This document shows, in pieces, positions 24,506-34,227 of a DNA stretch of 64,000 bases. The position numbers and the translations under genes were made by a program. The stretch comes from Cladobotryum mycophilum (lineage: Eukaryota; Ascomycota; Sordariomycetes; Hypocreales; Hypocreaceae). The stretch is from the NCBI GenBank assembly GCA_036429605.1, contig JAVFKD010000004.1:1984001-2048000 (forward strand), written 5' to 3'. Under the pieces are notes generated by a model. That model had not been told where the DNA came from. It worked only from the letters and a program-made list of their open reading frames with translations, and did not search any database. How positions within the stretch are numbered: position 1 is the first letter of the stretch; the number at the start of each line of letters is the position of its first letter.

Positions 24506-25429
24506 CTAAAACTCCTCTCGCGATCTAACAATGTCCGGCATCATATTCTTCGGCGCCATCGCTGTCTCATCCACGAGTATGACGTTGAGTCTCCAGGGTT
24601 CTGTTGTTGTTGTAGGCACGCCCGAATGAAGGACAGACATCCAGTCAAATATTGGGAGAGAAAACTTGCCCGCAAGGAACTGGCGGATAAGAACAGATCG
24701 GGGTATGGCAACTGGATCTTCAATGGGCTCCCAGTAGAGCGTTATGGTCCAGCGACCGTGGCCATTCTTCCTCATGTCGGATGCTGTGATGCTCTGAAGA
24801 GAGATTTGCCCCTGCAACATGCCGTTATACTCGAAAAAATGGGGGTCAAGCCAAAGCTCGCTCTGGGCCAGGAGAGTGATCATTCGATGCATTTCCAGGA
24901 GGTCCATAGCATAGTCAATCTGAGACATCCTATCCTGGCTGTCTCCGGCGGCTATCGCCAAGCCGTCCTTGAGGAACGAGGACTGAGCCAGTTTCCAACG
25001 CTTGGTCATGGAGTTGCCGTCGGCCTCCAGAACGGCGACCATCTCCCGACCGAATTCAGTGCAGTACTTGTCCCTGTCAATCTGGTGCTCCTTTTCAATC
25101 TCTCTAGCGATGACCTCGTAGTGCTCCTTCATTTCCCTGGTCCAGGTATCGATGCGCTCCTTTTGGCTGCCGGTGGTGCCCTCGCGCAGGACTTCCATGA
25201 TGGCCAGGCGAAGGTTGCGGAGCCGGGCGAGCTGGTCGTCGAGATACCTATCAAAGGGCCTCGGAAGCTCCCATGGGGCTTTGCAGGGCTCTTTCCCTTG
25301 GCGGGCCTCGACGTGGTCGGCTTCTATGAAGAGTCGAATTCGGGGGTCAAGGTCTTCCGGGTTCGCAACATCGAGCCGGTGAGTACGGCGAAGGTAATTG
25401 AAGACGTGTATGATATCAAAGTTGGACAT
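24506..25429 (-). CDS. Orphan protein, unknown function (307 residues)
   Basis: A single uninterrupted frame from the ATG at 25429 to the stop at 24506. I do not recognise a family. The product is soluble, charged and mostly helical in character. It has a long Glu/Lys/Arg-rich middle (about residues 70-150) that could form a coiled coil, no signal peptide and no membrane segment. Two Trp-rich stretches follow (SELWLDPHFFEYNG and RWTITLYWEPIED). A 270-codon open frame runs antisense at 24626-25438, but it has a less natural composition and no better start, so the minus-strand frame is preferred. The flanking tRNA and 2-kb spacer give no functional clue. It could be a lineage-specific gene. Confidence 0.6.
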   Translation of the reverse strand: MSNFDIIHVFNYLRRTHRLDVANPEDLDPRIRLFIEADHVEARQGKEPCKAPWELPRPFDRYLDDQLARLRNLRLAIMEVLREGTTGSQKERIDTWTREMKEHYEVIAREIEKEHQIDRDKYCTEFGREMVAVLEADGNSMTKRWKLAQSSFLKDGLAIAAGDSQDRMSQIDYAMDLLEMHRMITLLAQSELWLDPHFFEYNGMLQGQISLQSITASDMRKNGHGRWTITLYWEPIEDPVAIPRSVLIRQFLAGKFSLPIFDWMSVLHSGVPTTTTEPWRLNVILVDETAMAPKNMMPDIVRSREEF

Positions 25430-27507
25430 TTTGACTGATTCACGACGGTATACGTATATAATGGATAAGTGATGATAGATGTTTGATGATAGAAGCACGT
25501 CGATTACTGCATATGTTAGCGGACGACGATAGATGCTTGAAGAAACGATCAGAGACAGTAAGACGATGGCTGTCAGGTATGAGTTGCCAGAAGTCGGATG
25601 ATTCTGAATGAGGAACCATAGAATCTTGAGATTACGATCTGCCTTTATATCATAGGTCAGACACCTTTCAGATACACTTTACGAAATAAGTTTTCACCAT
25701 CATTCATATTCCGGCTCGAAGTTACAAGGCTGTAGGATGATGTGTATATTCATCACTTTTAGGTATGCTTGAAGCGTCATATACGAGTGGCTTGTTTGTT
25801 TGCTTTCTACCTAATTCCTCGTGTAGAACTTTATGCTCAAGGTAATGGTTGGCTCCCCCTTTTTCTTGGATATGCGCCAAAAAAAAAAAAAAAAAAGACA
25901 TGAGTGACAGTAGGCCCTAGAGTCTATGGACAGCAATAGTAATGTGTGTCGACAAAATAGTATTCCTTCACTAAGCTCAGAGACGCTTACTGGACTTGAT
26001 GCAATCATATGCAACATCTCATGCTAGAGAGAGAGCCGCCATGGAAACATGTGTATAATCATGTTGTAATTGAAGCACAGTCTCCCCTATTATATGGCTT
26101 GACGATACTTTTTATGAGGTTTTACCTATATCCCCCTGTACTCTATCTTCCTAGCTAGGAGATCTGAGTTTGCAAGGCGTTTCTTACGTAGAGCAGAAAC
26201 GAATTACTGCCATCATCTCCCCACCAAAGTAGTATGCATTTGATATGGGTAGGCATCAAATCTTACTGTCGCTCCCATTTAACTCAAGCCCTTATCTCTT
26301 AGTAGAAGTCAACGCAGTTCATTTGTATACTTGACTAGTGCATACTGAAAGGTTCACCAAGTCATGATGGAGAGGAGGCGAGGTGAGGCGTTCCACGTTT
26401 ACATGTGAGGCTTCATACATGGTGTTTGGCATTTGAGTAGATTGCGCTATTGCAGCTTGACCAAAACTCCTCACCATCCCATGACGCATTCTCCTCATTT
26501 CAAAGCCAAGTTCAAACTCGAAACAGGTCCAAGTTGGAGTAAGACTCTGAGACATCATCACCTCTAGCCAATGCAGGATCCATTCTTTTTTCTTCTTCTT
26601 TCTCTTTCGGTCGCCTCCGGTGACATCCGACGGACGGATTTTGGCAAAACCATGACCCAAGCCAAGGAATGGCCCTTGCAACGCCTTACCGCCCTGCTGA
26701 TCTAGGGGACCTCCGATGGCATCCATTTTTCTGTCGCATTGATGGATCCATACTCATGCATGCAAAACAGGTTGGAGTGAAAAAAAGAGGCTTAAGCGAG
26801 CATATGCATGTGATGATGATTAAACACAGGACAGAAAAGATTGTTTGAAATTATGAAAACCTAGAGAAGCCTAATAGGAACAGAGAGGAACAACAAGTAT
26901 CCATTTGTATAAGTCAAGGATAACCAGGGGAAATCCAAAGACACTAATGAAAGGAATATCAAAACATTCTAGAAACCAGCTCGTCCGTCAAGCTACTATC
27001 TGGACTAGATAGCTAATTTTTCTTCCACCTACTAGCCCTGGAGGTAGATTCATCGGTGACACAGCGTCAACTGACAGTGGAGTTGAAGCGAGTCACTACC
27101 TAGAACAAACCCCTCCCTCTCCCCCTCCCCCCACTCTGATGGAGGGGTACGTTTGGAGGTGAGTGAGACTTTACCGATAAGAGACAAACAGAGAGAGAAA
27201 AAATTAATTTGGCTCGTCAGCAAGAAAAAAATGGTTGTTGGCGCAGACGTGTGGATGAGATAAAGCCTTGTCTCATCTTCTTCCTCTCTTTTTATTTTTC
27301 CTTTTTTTTCTTCCTTCTTTTCTTGGGCAATACACTTTTTGTTGCTCCCGTTGATCTTGCATTTTACGTATTATATACCCCCTCCTCTATTTCTGCTCTT
27401 CTTTTTTTATTTTTTTATCTTCCCCTGAATACGTTCATATTAAAAAGAGATACCCCCACCACATCTTCCTCGCTTCTACTAGAAAAAGTTCACGATAAGC
27501 CGCAATC
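25430..27507. other. Divergent gene-free stretch
   Basis: Two kilobases between the orphan gene and xpt1 with no supported gene. A minus-strand open frame at 26319-26726 has poly-Lys and random-looking composition. The last 250 bases, rich in T and CT, are the probable xpt1 promoter and leader. Confidence 0.5.
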
Positions 27508-28333
27508 ATGGTTGAGAAGATTTACGTCACGTACAACGATGTAAGACTCATAGAAGAATAATGCTGAAAACCTTGATGATGCTGTAGAATGAAAGAAGAA
27601 GCAGAAAAGAGGGAGAAGAAAAGAAGAAGAAAGAGAGCTAATCAAACCCCCTGCTCTACTCCAGGTCCACAAGCTGTGCAAGGAGTCTGCCCTCCAGATC
27701 CTCGCCGACTTCCAGCCCCAGCTCATGATCGCCATCGGCGGCGGTGGTTACGTCCCTGCCCGAATCCTGCGCTCGTTCCTCAAGCAGCCCGGCTCCCCCA
27801 ACATCCCCATCCAGGCTATCGGCCTCTCTCTCTATGAGACCCTCGGCGGTACCGAGGTCGAGATCCCCGGCACCAAGGTCACCCGTACCCAGTGGCTCGA
27901 CTTTACGTCCCTCGGCGAGCTGTCCAACCTCGTTGGCAAGCGAGTCCTCATCGTCGACGAGGTTGACGACACCCGGACAACACTAGAATACGCCGTCAAG
28001 GAGCTCGAGAAGGATGTTGAGCTTGCCCGTCAGAGCATCGGCCCCGACGCCCCCAAGACTGAGTTTAGCATCTTTGTTCTCCACGTACGTTTTTGACTTA
28101 CATACCTCTCTTCAGAAAAAGGTTTTTTTTCTTTCTACTTGACTAACTTTTTTTTCCTTTTTCAATAGAACAAGGACAAGCCCAAGAAGGGCGCCCTTCC
28201 TACTGAGATGATGGATAAGCGATATTACGCTGCCGTCACCTGTGGCGATGCCTGGATCAACTACCCCTGGGAGGCCATCGATATTGATGAGCACGACAGG
28301 CATGCCGCCGAAAATGCCGCCAGGTCTGCGTAA
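27508..28333 (+). CDS. xpt1: Xanthine phosphoribosyltransferase (Xpt1-like)
   Basis: Exons 27508-27540, 27665-28084 and 28169-28333 join to 205 residues. It is a purine-salvage enzyme of the cytosol that attaches PRPP to xanthine (and perhaps hypoxanthine or guanine). Evidence is the type I phosphoribosyltransferase loop VLIVDEVDDTRTT at about residues 105-117, the AIGGGGYVPARILRSFLK segment that helps bind PRPP, and the C-terminal FVLHNKDKPKK...YPWEAIDIDEH region. That end resembles yeast Xpt1 more than Hpt1. Length is normal for the family. The first exon is only 11 codons. An AATAAA lies 24 bases after the stop. Confidence in the family is high; the choice between Xpt1 and Hpt1 rests on remembered similarity. 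Confidence 0.9.
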
Positions 28334-28357
28334 TGTTGGGCTTGGATTGGAGCAAAA

Positions 28358-28363
28358 AATAAA
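28358..28363 (+). promoter_or_regulatory. Candidate poly(A) signal of xpt1
   Basis: AATAAA 24 bases downstream of the xpt1 stop. The next gene, convergent, ends at 28427, so the 3' spacer is short. Confidence 0.4.
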
Positions 28364-28426
28364 GAAAGGGTAAAATGGTAAAGCAATAAAAACACATGAA
28401 AAGAGGATACGATCAAAAACAGTTTG

Positions 28427-29407
28427 TCACCTTTTGCTGTAGATGTGAGATCCTTGACAGGAATACTCGATGCCTATCTCTTGTATTCGACTATTTGATA
28501 TTCCCAGCTGGAGACGCCAAATTGTATCATCATCATAATCCATGATTTGCTCTCTATAATATCTAATGCTCTTCATAACATGGTCTCGAATCTTAACAAA
28601 ATTCGCAATAACAGCCGCCTTGATAGTAAATCTACCCCCTATCGTCCCCGCTTTCTCATGTTTTTCCCTTAATCGTTTCTCTATCTTCATAAACTCTCGA
28701 ATTCCAACAGGTACGTTGGAGAAGGCATCTTCATCCCACATATCCTTGGCAATTTTCTTTTCCTTAACCTCGACCGGCCAACTCGTCTCGGATCCTCCAC
28801 CGTCAGCATCCGCTGAGCCGCCGGTTGCCTTCAGCCTCTCATCAGCCTCGCTCTTCTGTGCGGTCCACTCTTCCAAATCCTCTCTAAAGAGATCCCAGAC
28901 GCAATTGACACACCCGCTCATGCAGCAGTTGTCCGGTTCTTCCGGTCGAGGTGGTATTAGAACGCCAGCAACGTACGTCGACTGGGCCTTTTTGGTTGCC
29001 AAACGATCCTCCTGCTCAGCGGGGCCGAGGAGTCGGGAGCCGAAGATGATGCGCGCCTTTTCTTGGGCTGTCGTTGGCGGAGGGGGCGTGGGCGGCGACG
29101 TGTCGAAGGAGACGGACGTGTTCAGCGGCGTCTTGGATTTCTGGTCTTGTGAATTTTGGCTCGGAGAAGGCGTAGGCTGGACCTCGAGGTCCGCTGATTT
29201 CGGGGGTTCTTCTGGTTTCTTGACGAATGAATATTGTATTGGGTTATTCAAGATGCTTTCGTAGTAGCCTCCCAGTGGCGTTCGCTGAGGCCATTGTTCC
29301 TCTGATGATGTCGTCGCAAAACAGCGGCGACAGTGGCGCTGACTGTGTATCGTCAAGGAAGGTCTAATGAGGCGTAGCTTGGACGCCAGATTCTTCGAGG
29401 TCGACAT
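28427..29407 (-). CDS. Mitochondrial oxidoreductase-like (OXLD1-type) protein
   Basis: An intronless frame of 326 residues from the ATG at 29407; another in-frame ATG lies at 29449. The N-terminus (MSTSKNLASKLRLIRPSL, then more Arg/Ser-rich sequence and no acidic residues) looks like a mitochondrial presequence. A proline/serine-rich linker leads to the short domain PRPEEPDNCCMSGCVNCVWD at about residues 155-175. That Cys-rich signature defines the Oxidored-like family (human OXLD1 type), followed by a charged helical tail. The molecular role of the family is poorly known. The CC-x3-C-x2-C arrangement could hold a metal, which is inference. It is convergent with xpt1, with stops 94 bases apart. 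Confidence 0.78.
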   Translation of the reverse strand: MSTSKNLASKLRLIRPSLTIHSQRHCRRCFATTSSEEQWPQRTPLGGYYESILNNPIQYSFVKKPEEPPKSADLEVQPTPSPSQNSQDQKSKTPLNTSVSFDTSPPTPPPPTTAQEKARIIFGSRLLGPAEQEDRLATKKAQSTYVAGVLIPPRPEEPDNCCMSGCVNCVWDLFREDLEEWTAQKSEADERLKATGGSADADGGGSETSWPVEVKEKKIAKDMWDEDAFSNVPVGIREFMKIEKRLREKHEKAGTIGGRFTIKAAVIANFVKIRDHVMKSIRYYREQIMDYDDDTIWRLQLGISNSRIQEIGIEYSCQGSHIYSKR

Positions 29408-29993
29408 GAAGATTATGAAGTCTATAATGTTAAAGAGAAGCCGTCGCAAGATGAGCTAGAGAAACTTCAATCAACAACAAATCCTAGTGGGGCGCCTCGG
29501 ACGTCATCGGCTTGAGGCGATGGACAGGGGTATAAAGATTGAATATTGAGCACGTGATTCGCCTTGTGGTTTAGAACTTTGCGACGGTAAGCACATGTTT
29601 TATGGTGTTTTTGAAGTTTATGAAATAAAGATGATGAATATTGACATTAAGAATATTTATATATAAATATGCACGTATATATGTATGTGCCTAATTATTC
29701 AGCATCCTTCTTAAGACTCTCAGGTTACTATCGAGACTGCGGATTTGTTTCGGTAATCTGGAATTTGGCATCACCAAATGGAAGAGAGACCAGTTCTGAG
29801 GCTTGTACGAAAGCGGTAGGCGGTGAAGCCCACATTGTTTGGAAGCTTCAGTTGCGACGCGCTTGGTCAACGAGCTATTGACCACCATGTTTGTATACAA
29901 TATTTATGCGCCTATTATCAGTGTATACTCGCCTGTATTACAGCTCTGCATCATGTCGCATAATTGAATTACTTATACCAGTATTGATTCACA
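29408..29993. other. Divergent promoter region
   Basis: A 586-base spacer between two divergently transcribed genes. No coding region is seen. It contains AT-rich TATATA tracts around 29655-29680. Confidence 0.5.
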
Positions 29994-32036
29994 ATGGAGG
30001 AGCATACATCTAAGCGAAGGCGCATCTCACCACGGAATTCTGCCGCTGGAGCTGGGCCTGCCAGCAGTGGCGCGACGCAGCAGCAGCAGCAGCTGGAGTC
30101 CACAGAACCTGCAAGGTCTCGATCCAGACGACCCTCTTTCGCTTCGCCAACAAAGGCAAGTCTTGCACGTCATTACCCTCATAGCCTCCAACAGAAGCGA
30201 TCCTCTTCACCATCAAAATCAACGACCACCTTACACCTTGACGAGCGCATCATCCTCGAATCATTCAACGCGACGCCCGTGACAGTCGCCGAAAGCATTG
30301 GAGCGAGCGATCCGATAGAGGAAGAAGAACAAGTCACACGGCGAGACATTGAATTTCCCAGCTCGTCACAGTCTGTGAGGCGCATCGGAGGAAGCTTTGC
30401 AATCGCACCAAGAAGATCACCTGCAAAACCGAAACCTAGACCGTTGCCGCCGCCTGCGCCCGAAGGAGATGACGAGTTGAATGCGGTGTTGGGAAGAAGT
30501 GCGCGTCCGTTACCAGTAACAGGGGTTTCCATATCGCTCCCGGAACCGGAATTACCCCCTCTGTACCCGACGTGGTTTCTTCAACACCCCCGAGAGGGAT
30601 CCACAGCAGTCCGTCTCGGTGGAGAGAAAGAAACAGACTCAAGAAAAGCTCTCCATTGAAGCCCATGATGAGTCGTCTGGGAGGCGAAGCCAATGGAAAA
30701 CCCGGTTCCTCGATACGAGGCAACCCTTTCCAGATCGATTCCAGCAGGGACAGTGCACCGTCCATCCCGCTCGATGCGAGGACCAACCCTGCTCGCCAAA
30801 TCCCAGCACAAGATGCAAACACGGACAAGAGGAAAGAGAGGGATTCACTGCGCGATGAGATTGCAAAATTAAGACGGGATCTTCGGGTTGTGAGCAAGGA
30901 GAACGAGCACATTCGACTAATGCAGTCTTCTGGCCAGACTATAAGTTCAGCAGATGAAGATGCAGTATTAGATGTGGTACGGCGATACCTGATAGAGGCG
31001 GAAGAACCATCTATCCCAGCGCCATCCCATCAATTGATGAAGGCGGCTCTCAATCCTATGGGCTTGGGCTTACTACCATTCAGTCGACCGACACCACTCG
31101 TCGTCACACCCCAAGATCAGGAAGATGTCTCCAAAATCAAGTCACATCACCCCGTTGCGATGACAGCAGAGGAGGAATTGCCATACCTGCAGCTATTCAG
31201 TCCATTCACTGTCGCATCAAGCATCGCCGTCTTACCCCAGTTACCAAACCAGCCACTAAAACAACGTCGTTTGATTACTTTTCGGTCAAAGGATGTGCCA
31301 GGGCTCTTTACGTCCAAGATTGAAATGGTTGTCAATGCCATGAATCTAAGCATACTGGAGCTCAGCGTCCTGGCCATTGAGCCGTCCGCAAAAGCTGAGC
31401 TGACACCTTTTCTAGACAAGATATGCACTGGCGATTGCAATCGAAGCATGCAACGAAACGTTGGGATTCTATCATGGGCTATGGGGGAGTGGTATCGAGT
31501 GGCTATTCAACGTGCTCGTCTCTGGTCCAAGATGGACAGCGAGTTGGCGGTCAAGGGTGGATTACTACAAGCTACCAGAGAGATGCGGAAACGAAAGAAG
31601 CGACGGAGAAGGGATGACGAAGAAGAGTCGGAAGCGGAAGGCACTCAAAGTGTTTCTTTGAAACCGGCAGCCCTACTTCATTTCATGGGGCAACAGTTCT
31701 TTGACCTCGACATCCCACCCAAAGATGCTTCTGACCCCGCATCCTCGTTGCGATTGGAGTGGAAGATTGAATTTGATTGGGTGGGGGAGGCACAGAGCAA
31801 AGTAGATGTGTTGATAGGTGTGCCAGGCAAATGTGAGTTTGTCCCAAGCTGTTCGGTCTGACATCATGGCTAACATCATTGTAGGGCGAACTGCAGATCA
31901 ACGCGGCATTCTGGGGAAACTTCCCAAGCTATTCCAAGACCTGGTCGAGAGCGGAGAAGAACCCAACGTAGCAGTCAAGACTATCGCCGCACTGTTAACA
32001 GGGGAACGAGGAGCACATGACACTAATGATGAGTGA
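29994..32036 (+). CDS. Nuclear-type protein, unknown function, with one apparent frameshift
   Basis: The frame opens at 29994 and, after a one-base problem near 30553-30557, continues to a donor at 31832; exon 2 is 31885-32036. The product would be about 663 residues. The N-terminus is basic (SKRRRISPR, an NLS-like start) and rich in Ser, Pro and Gln. In the first frame PEPELPP is followed by an unrelated tail and a stop at 30659. In the next frame SVPDVVSSTPPRGIHSSP reads on naturally. If the C5 run had one more C the two would join. Exon 1 is 1839 bases where 1840 fits the splice phase. A coiled coil at about residues 280-310 (RDEIAKLRRDLRVVSKENE) precedes a conserved-looking globular C-terminus. 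I cannot name the family. Confidence 0.7.
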
Positions 32037-32234
32037 TACAGGCATAATGATGAAAGGATACGGTGGGCGATAGTTTTTACGTTGCTTTATTCGGATTGTA
32101 GGCGGTTCTCTAAACCTTATTAAATGATACCAAACCGCCACGAGCAGTTGATTTGCTCCTCATTATTGCAAAGCCAAGCCTCCCATGATGATCACTGTAC
32201 ATTCGTTTCCAATTGCGCCGTGTATGCCCCCTTT

Positions 32235-32636
32235 TTAGTCCACATCGACACCGAGCTTCCTGAGATCCACCTTGGCCAAGTTAATTTCGGCCATCAGCTC
32301 CTTGTGAGCGGCGGGGACATCGTTAAAGGTCAGAACGCCCAAGCCGAGGCGGAAGAGAAGAAGTGCGCCAAAGGATACGAGACCCCAGAATGGTAGCTAG
32401 TTAAGATTAGTAGATGAGCTCTGACATGAAGTAATTCGAGGCGTCGTACCACAGGGACAATCTGTTCCTGGACCAAGGGGGAGAGGGATCAATTCGAGGA
32501 AGAGGGCGAGGTAAAGCTAGCATGGGCAAATTAGCAAAAACATGTACACATGATGCAGCAGCTCGGCAGAGTCTCTGAGGGGTCATACCGAGGAGACCAG
32601 GAGGCCGATGGAGATGGTCTGCTGTGCGCGGGTCAT
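32235..32636 (-). CDS. DPM3: Dolichol-phosphate mannosyltransferase subunit 3, with one apparent frameshift
   Basis: Exons in transcribed order are 32636-32589, 32516-32450 and 32396-32235. Read through one extra base, they give a 91-residue protein: MTRAQQTISIGLLVSS, LYLALFLELIPLP, then LPFWGLVSFGALLLFRLG and VLTFNDVPAAHKELM...LRKLGVDVD. That is the full DPM3 pattern of two membrane helices plus a short cytosolic tail. DPM3 anchors and stabilises the catalytic subunit DPM1 in the ER, supplying dolichol-P-mannose for N- and O-glycosylation and GPI anchors. Exon 2 is 67 bases where phase needs 66; the extra base lies in the G5 run at 32477-32481. The gene is conserved and important, so a sequencing indel is likelier than a real null allele. 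It is tail-to-tail with the preceding gene (about 200 bases). Confidence 0.9.
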
Positions 32637-32896
32637 GGCGACGGATGCGACGAATGTGGCAGTCGTAGAAGACAGTAAATGTGAGGCACTAGATTGACGA
32701 TGCTGGGAGTGTCACGATAGTGGAGTTGGAGGAGTTGATTGCGAGTGAAACCTGGCGACACACAACGGGCCCTACCAAATGCTATTATCGATCTGGCCCT
32801 TTCCAGAGACGTGTAAGGAGTCGCGTTGAGGAGCCGTAAATTTCAGAAGCGATGACTAAGCAACGATCTGTGCTCAGAGAGGTACCCCACCATGCT

Positions 32897-32926
32897 TTGG
32901 CATTGGCATTGGCATTGGCATTGACA
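32897..32926. repeat. TTGGCA hexanucleotide repeat
   Basis: Four perfect TTGGCA units followed by one TTGACA. Non-coding, upstream of DPM3. Confidence 0.85.
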
Positions 32927-33741
32927 GCAGTGACGACGACTGTGTTGGAGGAAGCAACGGGGAGCTCTCTTTGCTGATTTTCCCCTCCTCCTCCACTCTG
33001 TGTCTCTCTGATCCTGGACTGAAGCCAAGGGCTTGGAGTAATCATTTTTCTTTTTCTTTCATTAATTTGGGATACGAATGACGGTTGATTATTTTTATGA
33101 TTTGTCGCGGACATTCAGCAATACTTGTACGACGTCACAGGAGCGCGTATCCCCCTCCCTCTCCCTTTGGCCTTATCATACACGCAAAGTGCCCAGCTTA
33201 GGCACCTGAATCCTGCATCAAATATTGACAAATATCGTCACATCTTGACATCACGGGAAAAAAACAGGGTGGCTAAATAAGTCCCAGGACGAAGAAAAGA
33301 AAAAAAGAAAAAAAGGAAAAAAAAGCAAGTCCATATTACTCAGATAAACATACACTCCACCAACCTTCAGCTCCGTGGCGTTCTCGTTTCTGTCTTGTTC
33401 CAGTCTCGCTCAAGCTTAGCGTTGCAACACATGCGAGCCGATATGAGCTGAGGGTGTCCCAGCCAATGACTCTCTTGTGTGGATCATGGATCTTCTTGGT
33501 GGATTGGCACCCAGACGGCGAGCGCTTCTGGCCCGAGCCGACCACTAAAAACACGGCCAATTCAGCATGAGTAATAAAGCTCTGAAGCCGCACCTCGTCA
33601 CTCGCCTTTGGGAAAAACATCCCCCTCCTCTTCCCGGGGGCGCTAATGCAGGCCTCGCCATGTGCCGGTGGGCTTGTTCATCCTACCGCTACAATTGGGA
33701 TTTTGCCCAAGCTCGTTTCTGCCAAGAGGAACAAGGGCAAA

Positions 33742-33769
33742 GGGGGAGGGGAGGGGAGGGGAGGGGAGG
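33742..33769 (+). repeat. (GGGGA)n tract, potential G-quadruplex
   Basis: Five runs of four or five G separated by single A. Single-base loops and five G-tracts make a stable quadruplex likely. It lies about 460 bases upstream of the intronless P450 start. Confidence 0.8.
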
Positions 33770-33930
33770 CAAGGGAAAGCTTTGGTTCCAGATATGACGA
33801 AGTAGTGACGGTGGGAGCTCCCCAGAAGATGGTCTCCATTCGTCGGCTAGTGTGTGTGATGAGCACAAGAGACACCAGCAACCCAGCACACACAGAAACC
33901 CCACAGAGGGGCTGGGATGAAGATGGGCTG

Positions 33931-33957
33931 CTGGTGCTGGTGCTGGTGCTGGTGCTG
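33931..33957 (+). repeat. CTGGTG hexanucleotide repeat
   Basis: Four perfect CTGGTG units plus CTG, non-coding, in the same spacer. Confidence 0.85.
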
Positions 33958-34227
33958 CCCGATAAAGCTGCAGATCGAGCGGAGGCTGCATGGGTGAGTT
34001 GTCACTGTGAATGAAGACCCCATTGCGTTAAGGCAGAGAGTAACAGGCCTGTGTGGTCTCAGGATAGATCCACGCTTGCGCACCTCCCATTGCCGCAGCT
34101 CCAATTGGACCTCGTACTTATACCAGAGGCTCGACCCGTCATGGCGATTCCTACCCTCCTCTAGCTCTTCACCACAGATTTCTCTCCCATCTCAATTTTT
34201 CCTGCTCTTGGAACTTGCCAATCAATC

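Larger units (their letters stand above)
32637..34227. other. Divergent intergenic region with simple repeats
   Basis: A 1.6-kb spacer between DPM3 and the intronless P450. It holds TTGGCA repeats (32897-32926), a G-rich quadruplex-like run (33742-33769) and CTGGTG repeats (33931-33957). No gene is supported. Confidence 0.55.

Noticed and set aside
24626..25438. 270-codon open frame antisense to the orphan gene
   Set aside because: It overlaps the minus-strand frame almost completely. The minus-strand product has a more natural charged helical composition and a clean ATG-to-stop reading.
26319..26726. 135-codon minus-strand frame
   Set aside because: Random-looking sequence with a poly-Lys run; no start context or domain.
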